Origin: an uncultured Gammaproteobacteria bacterium
GTDB taxonomy: Bacteria > Pseudomonadota > Gammaproteobacteria > PS1 > Pseudothioglobaceae
Reading direction: 5' to 3'
DNA length: 64,000 bases
NCBI GenBank assembly: GCA_902556205.1
Contig: CACDVH010000001.1
Span: 1 to 64,000, forward strand
In this document: one piece after another, positions 34,417 to 42,815 of the stretch
How the letters are laid out: each line of letters starts with the position of its first letter
How positions within the stretch are numbered: the stretch's first letter is position 1
Notes under the pieces: generated by a model
What the model was told of the DNA's origin: nothing
The model's input: the letters and a program-made list of their open reading frames with translations, nothing else
Database searches by the model: none
Made by a program: the position numbers and the translations under genes

Positions 34417-36051
34417 ATGAGCAATCCATATAACACTGATTTAAATCGCAACTCGGCCAATTACCAACCACTCACCCCTCTTAGCTTTCTTGAAAGGGCA
34501 GCAGATGTCTATCCACAGCATACAGCCATTATTCATGGGTCCATAAAACGAAGCTATCTTGAATTTTATAGGCGCTCCCTGAGACTAGCATCAGCATTAT
34601 CGAAACAGGGCATTGTTAGAGGGGACACTGTTTCAGTTATTTTGCCAAACACTCCTGCTATGCTTGAGTCTCATTACGGGATTCCAATGTGTGGCGCCGT
34701 TCTTCACAGCATTAACACGCGTCTAGACCCTGAGACAATTGCCTATCAGTTAGATCATTCTGATTCTAAAGCTCTTATTGTGGATCGTGAGTTTCTAAAG
34801 ACTACTAAGTCCTCACTCAAGATAGCCAAAGCTAGCCCAATACTGATTGACTATAATGATAGTGAGCACCCAATAAGCGATTCACTACCTAACGCAATCG
34901 AGTACGAATCCTTTTTGTTAGAGGGCGATGATAACTATGAGTGGATTAAGCCTGAAGATGAGTGGGATGCCATTTCACTTAATTACACCTCAGGAACAAC
35001 GGGCAATCCTAAGGGTGTTGTTTCTCACCATAGAGGTGCATACCTTCTTGCTCAAGGCAACGCCATGATAGCCTCGATCAATAAACATTCTGTCTACCTC
35101 TGGACGCTTCCCATGTTTCACTGCAATGGCTGGTGTTTTCCATGGACCATGTCAGCCATTATTGGAACACACATTTGTTTGAGGCAAGTTCGAGCTGCGC
35201 CAATCTGGGAGTCTCTCAATAAGAATAAGGTTACCCATTTATGCGGCGCTCCCATAGTCATGTCAACCATTCTGTCAGCCAGTGATAGTGAAAAAAAATT
35301 ACTAGAAAATACTGTTGAGTTTTTTACTGCCGCAGCCCCGCCACCTGAGTCAGTTCTAACCAGCATGAAAGCTGCAGGATTTAATATTACCCATTTATAT
35401 GGCCTATCAGAAACCTATGGTCCAGCTGTAGTCAATGAATGGCATCAAGACTGGAATCAGCTCAATGAAAATGATCAGGCGTCCCTGAAGGCAAGACAAG
35501 GTGTTCGTTACTTACCACTTGAGTCTTTAGATGTTATGAATACTGAGACCATGCAGCCCGTGCCTCGTGATGGCAAGACAATTGGTGAAGTTATGTTTAG
35601 GGGCAATGTGGTCATGAAGGGCTATCTAAAAAATAAGTCGGCTACTGAAGAGTCCTTTAAGGGTGGGTGGTTTCACTCTGGAGACCTTGGAGTCATTCAT
35701 GAAGATGGCTATATTCAATTAAAAGATAGATCAAAAGATATTATTATTTCTGGTGGTGAGAATATATCCTCAATAGAAATTGAAGAGGTTTTATATAAGC
35801 ATCCAGCAGTTGAGGCAGTAGCAGTAGTTGCCATACCAGATGAAAAATGGGGTGAATCGCCTTGTGCTTTTGTTCAAATCAAAGAACACTCTGAAGCTAG
35901 TGAAGATGAATTAAGCCAATGGTGCAGAGATAATATGGCCTCCTTCAAAATCCCTCGCAAATTTATTTTTGACAATATTCCAAAAACATCGACCGGAAAA
36001 GTTCAAAAATTTATACTTAGGGAACTGGCAATAAAAAAGCGGCCCCAATAA
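34417..36051 (+). CDS. Acyl-CoA synthetase, DmdB-like (methylmercaptopropionate-CoA ligase candidate)
   Basis: An AMP-forming ligase of the ANL superfamily, 544 residues. The P-loop-like TSGTTGNPKG is at residues 191-200, the aromatic motif is THLYGLSETYGP, the hinge is GWFHSGDLGVIHEDGYIQLKDRSKD, and the catalytic lysine is in PKTSTGKVQK. The sequence falls with medium-chain fatty-acyl/DmdB-type ligases. In the demethylation pathway DmdB activates methylmercaptopropionate to its CoA thioester, which suits the upstream dmdA-like gene. The last bases form part of a terminator for tRNA-Thr on the other strand. Confidence 0.82.
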   Translation: MSNPYNTDLNRNSANYQPLTPLSFLERAADVYPQHTAIIHGSIKRSYLEFYRRSLRLASALSKQGIVRGDTVSVILPNTPAMLESHYGIPMCGAVLHSINTRLDPETIAYQLDHSDSKALIVDREFLKTTKSSLKIAKASPILIDYNDSEHPISDSLPNAIEYESFLLEGDDNYEWIKPEDEWDAISLNYTSGTTGNPKGVVSHHRGAYLLAQGNAMIASINKHSVYLWTLPMFHCNGWCFPWTMSAIIGTHICLRQVRAAPIWESLNKNKVTHLCGAPIVMSTILSASDSEKKLLENTVEFFTAAAPPPESVLTSMKAAGFNITHLYGLSETYGPAVVNEWHQDWNQLNENDQASLKARQGVRYLPLESLDVMNTETMQPVPRDGKTIGEVMFRGNVVMKGYLKNKSATEESFKGGWFHSGDLGVIHEDGYIQLKDRSKDIIISGGENISSIEIEEVLYKHPAVEAVAVVAIPDEKWGESPCAFVQIKEHSEASEDELSQWCRDNMASFKIPRKFIFDNIPKTSTGKVQKFILRELAIKKRPQ

Positions 36052-36059
36052 GACCGCTT
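36032..36059 (-). terminator. Intrinsic terminator of tRNA-Thr, overlapping the end of the acyl-CoA ligase gene
   Basis: On the minus strand AAGCGGTC, a 7-nt loop, GGCCGCTT and then TTTTATT form an 8-bp stem with one G-T pair. On the plus strand that pair becomes an A-C mismatch and no T run follows, so the hairpin is built for the minus strand and serves tRNA-Thr. The last codons of the ligase gene lie inside it. Confidence 0.8.
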
Positions 36060-36072
36060 AATCCCATAAAAA

Positions 36073-36148
36073 TGGTGCCGACACACGGACTCGAACCGCG
36101 GACCTACTGATTACAAATCAGTTGCACTACCAACTGTGCTATGTCGGC
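36073..36148 (-). tRNA. tRNA-Thr (TGT)
   Basis: A 76-nt cloverleaf on the minus strand. The acceptor is GCCGACA / TGTCGGC, the D arm GCAC-AGTTGGTA-GTGC, the anticodon stem ACTGA/TCAGT with loop TTTGTAA (anticodon TGT), the T loop TTCGAGT, A73, and encoded CCA. Confidence 0.95.
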
Positions 36149-36158
36149 TTAGAGCGAA

Positions 36159-36188
36159 ATTATACAGTAAAGGATTTTTTTTCAGCAA
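36159..36188 (-). promoter_or_regulatory. Sigma70 promoter of tRNA-Thr
   Basis: TTGCTG (36183-36188) and perfect TATAAT (36159-36164) with an 18-bp spacer, 10 bp before the first base of tRNA-Thr. Confidence 0.75.
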
Positions 36189-36212
36189 TATTTTATTTGC
36201 CTTAAAAGAGGT

Positions 36213-36911
36213 TTATTTTTTACGCTGCTTGAGCCCTATTCGAATGCCTATAATTCCTAGGACTAGTGCCATTAAAAACCACTGAATGGCATAGCCAATG
36301 TGCTTTTCTATGCTGCCGGTATAAGGCTCCCATTTCCTAATGAATCCATCTGCTGAGGACGAATCTAACAATCCAATGACACCAACAAAACTGATACTTG
36401 AAACCTCTTCAATGACATCAAAATCAATTGCTTGAATTAATACCGGAAACTGGTCACTTATATCACTAGCCTTAAGCTCAATTCGCTTAATGGGCCTTGA
36501 AACTTGAACTTTAATTTCCCTTGTAGTAGCCTCAACGTCAATATCAGCTAGCTTATCTCTCCTGCCATTCCAGGGAATGAAGCCGCGATTAATCATTACA
36601 GCCTTTGATTGGCCAGTTAAAAGGAAAGGAGTTAGCACATAATAACCAGAAACTTGATCAACAATCTGGTTGTCATAAATAAACTGCTCATCACTGATAT
36701 AACTGCCCTGAAGCCTTACCTCGTAATACTCTTTATTCAAGAGTTCATTTTGATTCACTATGAGTTCAACAACTCCAGTATTCGCCTTTTGAATAGAAGC
36801 CTCAATTGTGCGCTTTTGGTCAGCGCGATCTAGCTGCCAAAATCCTAATGAAATTAAAAAAGCGATCGTCGCAATTATAAGAACTGAGGGAGCTAAAAGC
36901 CTATAGCTCAT
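36213..36911 (-). CDS. SURF1-family cytochrome oxidase assembly protein
   Basis: An inner-membrane factor that helps insert haem a into cytochrome oxidase subunit I. The 232 residues have a membrane helix at each end, with the SURF1 landmarks LGFWQLDRADQKR at the first helix, the periplasmic VMINRGFIPW, and a C-terminal GYAIQWFLMALVL helix. Its start overlaps the DUF2909 stop by 1 bp. It lies in the cox cluster, as in pseudomonads. Confidence 0.92.
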   Translation of the reverse strand: MSYRLLAPSVLIIATIAFLISLGFWQLDRADQKRTIEASIQKANTGVVELIVNQNELLNKEYYEVRLQGSYISDEQFIYDNQIVDQVSGYYVLTPFLLTGQSKAVMINRGFIPWNGRRDKLADIDVEATTREIKVQVSRPIKRIELKASDISDQFPVLIQAIDFDVIEEVSSISFVGVIGLLDSSSADGFIRKWEPYTGSIEKHIGYAIQWFLMALVLGIIGIRIGLKQRKK

Positions 36912-37129
36912 TATTGAGTAGGCAGAAGGTTAAAGCCATTTGGCTCAATCCAGCCAAGGAATCCGGCTAGCAATAAGAATGCAAAAAGAAGCACTGATAG
37001 AATGATTCTCATTCTTAATGCTTTAAACATTCTATCCGAACCTGCCTTGCCTCCTCTTAAAAGACCAATAACGGCTGAGCCTAAAAAAACAAATATTAAC
37101 GCTAGTATAGCAATAACAAATAAATTCAT
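36911..37129 (-). CDS. Twin-transmembrane protein, DUF2909 family
   Basis: A 72-residue protein with two membrane helices (about 3-23 and 42-63) joined by a basic GGKAGSDRMFKALRMRI loop, the DUF2909 pattern. This family is regularly found next to cytochrome c oxidase genes, and an assembly role is suspected but not shown. It is downstream of coxC after a terminator and coupled to the SURF1 gene (TAATG overlap). Confidence 0.85.
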   Translation of the reverse strand: MNLFVIAILALIFVFLGSAVIGLLRGGKAGSDRMFKALRMRIILSVLLFAFLLLAGFLGWIEPNGFNLLPTQ

Positions 37130-37148
37130 AATTTTCCTTAAGTCATTG

Positions 37149-37174
37149 AAAAAAAAGACCCCTTGGAAGGGGCC
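37149..37174 (-). terminator. Intrinsic terminator after coxC
   Basis: On the minus strand GGCCCC-TTCCAA-GGGGTC is followed by a run of T residues. It is placed 25 bp after the coxC stop and before DUF2909, so expression of the DUF2909-SURF1 pair is probably lower than that of coxBAC. Confidence 0.85.
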
Positions 37175-37198
37175 TTTGTTATAACCTCTATTTAAGTA

Positions 37199-38077
37199 TT
37201 ATATCCAGTAAACAAAAATAAATAATCCAAGCCAAACCACGTCCACGAAGTGCCAATACCAAGCAACGCCTTCAAACGCAAAATGATTTTCTAAGTTAAA
37301 GTGGCCTTTCTGAATTCGATAAAGGATCACTGTCAACATAATCACGCCAATCGTTACATGAAACCCGTGAAATCCAGTCAGTAAGTAAAATGTAGAACCA
37401 TAAATACCCGAGGTTAGCTTGAGTCCATCATGGTATGCGTGCCCATACTCAGTAATCTGGAACCCTAAGAATACAACCCCCAAGGCAATTGTTGCAAGCA
37501 TCCAGCCCATTAGCGCGTCTCTATGTCCTGCTCTTAGTGCGTGATGGGCGTATGTAAGCGTTACACCTGACGTCAATAAAAGACCGGTATTTAATGCTGG
37601 AAGCCCCCATGTATCAACTAGTTTGAAGTTAGTAGAGAAAGCTACTCCATTTTGTCCAGCCTCTCCAGGCGTAGAAATTAAAGGCCAGGTTGCTTTAAAG
37701 CCCTCCCAAAGTTCTGGCGTGAACATGTTGTTATCTGCGCCACCAAGCCAGGGAACACTCAGAACCCTAGCGTAGAGCAAAGCACCAAAAAAGGCCGCGA
37801 AAAACATAACCTCCGAAAAGATAAACCAGCTCATTCCCCATCTAAAAGACTTATCCACTTGAGAGTTGTACATGCCTCCTACACTCTCAGCTACCACTGT
37901 TCCAAGCCAGCCAAACATCATAAATGCAATGATTGCAAACCCTAAAACCATAACGGGCCATCCCCAGCTCACATCATGCATTTGGTTTGCAAAACCAATA
38001 AATAGCGTTGAAATACCAATTGATCCTATGATTGGCCAGTATGTTCCATGTGGGACATAATATTTTTCGTTGCTCAT
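37199..38077 (-). CDS. coxC: Cytochrome c oxidase subunit III
   Basis: Seven-helix core subunit of the aa3-type oxidase, 292 residues. Family landmarks are the N-terminal YYVPHGTYWP, the SEVMFFAAFFGALLYAR helix, HHALRAGHRDALMGW, and the C-terminal GFHGFHVTIGV and EGVAWYWHFVDVVWLGLF. It is last in the order coxB-coxA-small ORF-ctaG-coxC, which matches pseudomonads. Confidence 0.96.
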   Translation of the reverse strand: MSNEKYYVPHGTYWPIIGSIGISTLFIGFANQMHDVSWGWPVMVLGFAIIAFMMFGWLGTVVAESVGGMYNSQVDKSFRWGMSWFIFSEVMFFAAFFGALLYARVLSVPWLGGADNNMFTPELWEGFKATWPLISTPGEAGQNGVAFSTNFKLVDTWGLPALNTGLLLTSGVTLTYAHHALRAGHRDALMGWMLATIALGVVFLGFQITEYGHAYHDGLKLTSGIYGSTFYLLTGFHGFHVTIGVIMLTVILYRIQKGHFNLENHFAFEGVAWYWHFVDVVWLGLFIFVYWI

Positions 38078-38092
38078 TTCTACTCCCTTTTT

Positions 38093-38614
38093 TTAGCTAT
38101 CTAACTTATAAAAATTATACGACAGACTCACGTCTTTAATCCATTCTTCCATCTCCGGCTCAACCACGAACCGAAGCGCCATTTCAACTTCCTCTCCAGG
38201 CTGAAACTCTTGCTTCACAAAACAAAAGCACTCTAATTTTTTAAAATGAAGCGCTGCGTCAGTTGGCGCAACACTCGGTATTGCTTGACCAATGATTACT
38301 TCATCAGTCGTATTTTTTGCAATATAACTGGTGTTGTAAAACTTACCAGGCACAACCTCCATTGAGCTCACTTTAGGCGAAAACTGAACTGGAAACCCAG
38401 AACTCGTTGCTGCAAAAAAACTCACGCTCACCAAGCGCTCTTCATCCACTAGGTACTCTTGCTCTGTTTCCACAGTACCCGTCTTACCGTTAAAGCCTGT
38501 AATATCGCACAACACATCATATATTGGCACCATTGCATAAGCAAAAAAGAACATTAATACCGGCACCGATACAAGCTTTATCCAAAAGCTCTTTTTAATC
38601 TTTTTTCTCTCCAT
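38093..38614 (-). CDS. ctaG: Cytochrome c oxidase assembly protein CtaG (Cox11)
   Basis: A copper chaperone that delivers copper to the CuB site of subunit I. The 173 residues contain one N-terminal anchor (about 10-30) and the periplasmic Cox11 domain, with the copper-binding CFCF at 129-132 (Cys129, Cys131). VQFSPKVSSMEV and VQPG-E-VEMALRF are typical. It begins 1 nt after the stop of the 31-residue small gene, so all four cox genes are probably translated in series. Confidence 0.94.
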   Translation of the reverse strand: MERKKIKKSFWIKLVSVPVLMFFFAYAMVPIYDVLCDITGFNGKTGTVETEQEYLVDEERLVSVSFFAATSSGFPVQFSPKVSSMEVVPGKFYNTSYIAKNTTDEVIIGQAIPSVAPTDAALHFKKLECFCFVKQEFQPGEEVEMALRFVVEPEMEEWIKDVSLSYNFYKLDS

Positions 38615-38615
38615 A

Positions 38616-38711
38616 TTAGCTGTTAAGCACTATGGTGGCTGCATATAATCCTATCGCTACTAAGGCAACAATAAGCGCCGTTCTGCCTACGCCTTTTCCC
38701 TTATTTGCCAT
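38616..38711 (-). CDS. 31-residue single-helix membrane protein in the cox operon
   Basis: An ORF of 31 codons fills the space between coxA and ctaG. Its ATG overlaps the coxA stop by one base (TAATG), and its stop is 1 nt before the ctaG start. The peptide has a basic start ([11 protein letters not shown]) and one hydrophobic helix (about 12-28). Short single-helix cytochrome oxidase small assembly proteins occur in this position in other proteobacteria. The exact fit and membrane character argue that it is real, although it is too short for reliable homology. Confidence 0.7.
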   Translation of the reverse strand: MANKGKGVGRTALIVALVAIGLYAATIVLNS

Positions 38712-40324
38712 TAGCTATGCTGAGACTCAGCCAAAATTTCAGCTCGTGTTGGTGGCTCATCAAAGGTGTGATAAGCAACTGGGGCAGCCAAGGTCCACTC
38801 TAGTCCCTTTGCACTTCTCCATGGTCTTGCCTCAGCTGGTTTACCATTGCGAATACAGTCAACAAGAATGTAGGTAAATAAAATAAATGAAAGACCAAAG
38901 GCAAACGAACCAATTGATGAAATTAGGTTAAAGTCTGCAAATTGCAATGCATAGTCAGGAATACGACGTGGCATGCCCGCCAGACCTATAAAGTGCTGAG
39001 GGAAAAACGTTACATTGACTGAAATCATAGCAAGCCAAAAATGGATTTTTGCTAACCTCTCGTTGTACATTTTTCCAGTCCACTTAGGAAGCCAGTAGAA
39101 CACAGCAGCAATAATTCCCCACAAGGCTCCCGTTACAAGAACGTAGTGGAAATGTGCAACAACAAAATAGGTATCATGGTACTGGATATCAGCAGGAGCT
39201 ATTCCTAGCATTAGCCCTGAGAAGCCTCCAATTGTAAATAAGAACACAAAAGACAACGCCCATAGCATTGGGGTTTCAAATGTCATTGAGCCCTTCCACA
39301 TCGTTGCCACCCAGTTAAATACTTTCACTCCTGTAGGCACCGCAATGAGCATCGTTGCGTACATAAAGTAAAGCTCGCCTGCGACTGGCATTCCAGTCAG
39401 GAACATATGATGAGCCCATACAATATATGACAAGAACGCAATTGATGCCGTTGCATAAACCATAGACGAATAACCAAATAGTGGCTTTCTTGCAAAGGTC
39501 GGAATAATATGAGAAATAATACCAAAAGCTGGCAAAATCATGATGTATACCTCTGGATGCCCAAAGAACCAGAAGATATGCTGAAACATGACCGGGTCTC
39601 CGCCGCCTGCTGCATCAAAGAACGCCGTTCCAAAATTACGATCTGTAAGCATCATGGTTACAGCTCCAGCCAAAACTGGCATTGCACCAATTAGTAAGAA
39701 TGAGGTAATGAGCCAAGTCCAAACAAAAAGAGGCATATCCATTAGTCTCATTTCAGGTGCCTTCATATTAAGAACTGTTGCAATAATATTAATCGCACCC
39801 ATGATTGATGAGAAGCCAAGTAGGTGAATTGCAAAGATAAAGAAGTCGGTTGAATCTGGTGCAAAGGTTGTTGAGAGCGGCGCATAAAAAGTCCACCCAA
39901 AAGCAGGCGCTCCGCCTTCCATAAAAAATGTGCTTAATAGAATCGTTCCAGCGAAAGGCAATATCCAAAAGCTCCAATTATTCATTCTTGGAAGCGCCAT
40001 ATCAGGAGCTCCCACCATCATAGGAATAAGCCAGTTTGCCAAGCCTACAAAAGCGGGCATGATAGCACCAAAAACCATGATTAGACCATGCATAGTTGTC
40101 AGCTGGTTGTAGAACTGTGGTTCAAACAATTGAAGTCCGGGCTGTAATAGCTCAGAACGAATGCCCATAGCAAACGCACCGCCCACTAGGAGCATTGCAA
40201 AAGAAAACCACAGATAAAGCGTTCCAATATCCTTATGGTTAGTTGTTTTAACCCATCTTAGGAGTCCTTTTTCAGGGCCATGATGGTGATCGTCGTGTGC
40301 TGCTGCCGCTGTAGTTGAGCTCAT
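38711..40324 (-). CDS. coxA: Cytochrome c oxidase subunit I
   Basis: Catalytic subunit of the haem-copper oxidase, twelve helices in 537 residues. It carries haem a, haem a3 and CuB. Visible are [15 protein letters not shown] (first haem a histidine), [18 protein letters not shown] with the CuB histidine and cross-linked tyrosine, [10 protein letters not shown] (CuB histidines), and [14 protein letters not shown] with both haem ligands. The tyrosine in HPEVY marks it as an A-type oxidase. Confidence 0.97.
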   Translation of the reverse strand: MSSTTAAAAHDDHHHGPEKGLLRWVKTTNHKDIGTLYLWFSFAMLLVGGAFAMGIRSELLQPGLQLFEPQFYNQLTTMHGLIMVFGAIMPAFVGLANWLIPMMVGAPDMALPRMNNWSFWILPFAGTILLSTFFMEGGAPAFGWTFYAPLSTTFAPDSTDFFIFAIHLLGFSSIMGAINIIATVLNMKAPEMRLMDMPLFVWTWLITSFLLIGAMPVLAGAVTMMLTDRNFGTAFFDAAGGGDPVMFQHIFWFFGHPEVYIMILPAFGIISHIIPTFARKPLFGYSSMVYATASIAFLSYIVWAHHMFLTGMPVAGELYFMYATMLIAVPTGVKVFNWVATMWKGSMTFETPMLWALSFVFLFTIGGFSGLMLGIAPADIQYHDTYFVVAHFHYVLVTGALWGIIAAVFYWLPKWTGKMYNERLAKIHFWLAMISVNVTFFPQHFIGLAGMPRRIPDYALQFADFNLISSIGSFAFGLSFILFTYILVDCIRNGKPAEARPWRSAKGLEWTLAAPVAYHTFDEPPTRAEILAESQHS

Positions 40325-40339
40325 GTATTTCTCCTTAAA

Positions 40340-41461
40340 TTAACGTGCAGATGTAACATCTGATGGTTGAACAACTGATCCATTGTTGCCAAAAGATCTT
40401 CTTTCGTAGGTAATTACCGATGCAATATCTGTATCACTAAGCATCTTGAATGCTGGCATACCCCTTAAGCCATTTAAAACCATTCCTATTTGATAATCTG
40501 CAGGGCCGTTTGTAACTTCAGAGCCTATCATTGCCGGGAATACTCCCGGAATACCTGAGCCATCTTTTTGGTGACAGCCAGAACAGTTAGCGTTGTATAC
40601 TTCTTCGCCCCTAGCAACCAAATCAGCCTCTGTCCACTCTTTGGTAGCACTAGCCAACTCGGCAACTTTTTCTGCTTGCTTGCTCTCAACCCATGCTGCA
40701 TAATCAGCTTTAGAAACAACGTCTACAACAATTGGCATAAACCCGTGGTCTTTTCCACAAAGCTCAGCACATTGTCCTCTATAAGTTCCAATTTCATTAG
40801 GCTTTGCCCATGCATCATTGATAAAGCCAGGGTTTGCATCTTGCTTCACACCAAATGCTGGAACCCACCAATTGTGGATTACATCATTTGAAGTAATTAG
40901 AAACCTAACCGTTGTATCAACTGGAAGCACAAGATGATTATCAACAGAACGTAGGTAGGCACTTTCATTATGAACCGCTTCACGCTCTTCAGGTGATGCC
41001 TTAATTACATCTCTTGATGATTGCGCAAGATTTGAAACAAAACTGATCCCTTCTTCAGGGTAATCATATTGCCATTTCCATTGAATTCCAGTCACTTTGA
41101 CAGTCATATCTGCCTTATCTAAAACCTCAATATCAACCAAAGTTTTTGAAGCGGGTATTGCCATAGCAATTAGGATTAAGATTGGGATTCCTGTCCAAAT
41201 AAATTCTACTGTTGTGCTTTCATGAAAATTAGCAGCTTTAGCGCCCTTGGATTTTCTATGCGCTACTATTGAATAAAACATTGCGCCAAAAACTACAACT
41301 CCAATAGCCACACAAACCCAGAATGCCATCATATGAAGCCAGTAGATGTCCTGGCTGATGTCAGTAATACCCTTAGTCATGTTGAGTGTGTACTCTGCAA
41401 AAGCAGACTTAGAGCTAATCAATGCTGCAATAGCGCCAGTAAAAGTAAACAATAATTTCAT
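40340..41461 (-). CDS. coxB: Cytochrome c oxidase subunit II with fused cytochrome c domain
   Basis: Binds the CuA centre and receives electrons. The signal peptide is at 1-22, two membrane helices at about 43-65 and 86-104, and the CuA ligands are His196, Cys231, Cys235, His239 and Met242. After residue 275 there is an extra c-type cytochrome domain with CSGCH at 293-297 and a likely axial Met in GMPAFKML. This makes it a caa3-like subunit. 373 residues. It is 19 bp downstream of the 62-residue ORF. Confidence 0.95.
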   Translation of the reverse strand: MKLLFTFTGAIAALISSKSAFAEYTLNMTKGITDISQDIYWLHMMAFWVCVAIGVVVFGAMFYSIVAHRKSKGAKAANFHESTTVEFIWTGIPILILIAMAIPASKTLVDIEVLDKADMTVKVTGIQWKWQYDYPEEGISFVSNLAQSSRDVIKASPEEREAVHNESAYLRSVDNHLVLPVDTTVRFLITSNDVIHNWWVPAFGVKQDANPGFINDAWAKPNEIGTYRGQCAELCGKDHGFMPIVVDVVSKADYAAWVESKQAEKVAELASATKEWTEADLVARGEEVYNANCSGCHQKDGSGIPGVFPAMIGSEVTNGPADYQIGMVLNGLRGMPAFKMLSDTDIASVITYERRSFGNNGSVVQPSDVTSAR

Positions 41462-41480
41462 AGATTCTCCGAATTAAATC

Positions 41481-41669
41481 TTAATCGTTTTGTATAACAA
41501 CTGTATCCAAATAAGGGTCGTTATGTTTGTTCTTATTCATCTTGTATATAAGTGCCTTTAATGTAATTGCAAGTGCAATTAAAAAAAGCAACCAAATGAT
41601 ACCTGTTTCTCGGTGTTTTACCAAGTAATAATTGCTATTTATTCTCAATAATAGTTGAACTTTTTTCAC
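41481..41669 (-). CDS. Possible small single-helix membrane protein upstream of coxB
   Basis: A 62-codon frame with a GTG start. There is one clear helix (about 24-42, GIIWLLFLIALAITLKALIY) between a basic N-terminus and a polar C-terminus. It is placed immediately before coxB with a 19-bp gap. A TATAGT-like box lies directly before the GTG. It may be a real oxidase-associated peptide or a chance frame in the AT-rich coxB leader. No homology is recognised. Confidence 0.4.
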   Translation of the reverse strand: MKKVQLLLRINSNYYLVKHRETGIIWLLFLIALAITLKALIYKMNKNKHNDPYLDTVVIQND

Positions 41670-41817
41670 TAAAACTATAATTATTAAAAAATTAAGCCTA
41701 GGGTATTGAAAAATTTGTTTTTAGACCCAAATAAAGAAAGCTTTTTTGAATTATTTTATTTTTTTTCAATAGGTGGCTTTGTTCATTAAAATAGTTGCCT
41801 CAATTAATAGGATTCAC

Positions 41818-42792
41818 ATGTACTCTAAAGCTCTTAATCTGTCATTTATTCTAGCCCTAGTGGTAGTCATCTTAGGCGCCTACACTCGACTTGCAGATGC
41901 AGGTCTCGGATGCCCTGATTGGCCTGGGTGCTATGGTCAGCTTTTAGTGCCTGACGTCATTTCCGCAGAATACGATAGGCCCCTTGATATAGCAAAGGCT
42001 TGGAAAGAAATGATTCACAGGTATGCTGCCTCAATACTTGGACTGTCTATTGTTGTCATCTTTTTATTAGCAATTTTTAAGAGGCCAGAAACGCTCCGCT
42101 CTGTAAAACTGCCCACTGCGCTTTTGTTATTGGTTGGCTTTCAAGGGGCTCTAGGGATGTGGACAGTTACAGAATTAGTTCATCCTGGAATAGTTACGAT
42201 GCACTTATTAGGGGGCTTTTCGACAACAACACTTCTCTTTTGGCTCCTTCTTAATGAACGTAAACCCCTTAGTCTTGACCAGACAATCCTCAGCAAGCAC
42301 AAAATAATGCTTGCCATTGTGACTGTGCTTCTAGTTTTTCAAATTTTTCTTGGAGGCTGGACCAGCACCAACTACGCTGCACTATCCTGTGGGGACTATT
42401 TCCCTAGCTGTCTAGGAGAAATGTGGCCAGACGATATGGACTTTAAAAATGCATACTATTGGGGTCCTCTTGGAATTGACTATGAGTTTGGTGTACTTGA
42501 AAACGAAACAAGAACTGCCATTCAGATGGTACATCGCGTAGGCGCCCTTGTTGTAACTGCAGCAATAATTGCTTTTTCATTTGCTCTCAGAAACTATAAA
42601 GTACTCAGAAAGAGTGTGCTCACAGTTCTTGCTCTTCTAACCATTCAAGTCGTACTGGGAATTATTAATGTAGTAATGTCTCTTCCAATGTTTGCTGCCA
42701 CAATGCATAATGTAGTTGGACTTGCGCTGCTCTTGAGCCTTGTAAACCTTGCTCACAAAATGTTTACAAAAGAAAATGCCCTTCAAAACTAA
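41818..42792 (+). CDS. ctaA: Haem A synthase (CtaA/COX15)
   Basis: Oxidises the C8 methyl of haem O to make haem A. Eight helices. Landmarks: GAYTRLADAGLGCPDWPGCYG near residue 22, MIHRYAASILG (haem histidine), VTMHLLGGFSTTT, GGWTSTNYAALSCGDYFPSC, VHRVGALVV, and MHNVVGLALLLSL. The frame extends to a GTG at 41773, but the ATG at 41818 has an AGGA site five bases before it and gives a normal N-terminus (324 residues). It is divergent from the coxB operon and 23 bp before the SCO gene. Confidence 0.95.
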   Translation: MYSKALNLSFILALVVVILGAYTRLADAGLGCPDWPGCYGQLLVPDVISAEYDRPLDIAKAWKEMIHRYAASILGLSIVVIFLLAIFKRPETLRSVKLPTALLLLVGFQGALGMWTVTELVHPGIVTMHLLGGFSTTTLLFWLLLNERKPLSLDQTILSKHKIMLAIVTVLLVFQIFLGGWTSTNYAALSCGDYFPSCLGEMWPDDMDFKNAYYWGPLGIDYEFGVLENETRTAIQMVHRVGALVVTAAIIAFSFALRNYKVLRKSVLTVLALLTIQVVLGIINVVMSLPMFAATMHNVVGLALLLSLVNLAHKMFTKENALQN

Positions 42793-42815
42793 TTGCCACA
42801 CTTATTAATCTAAAT

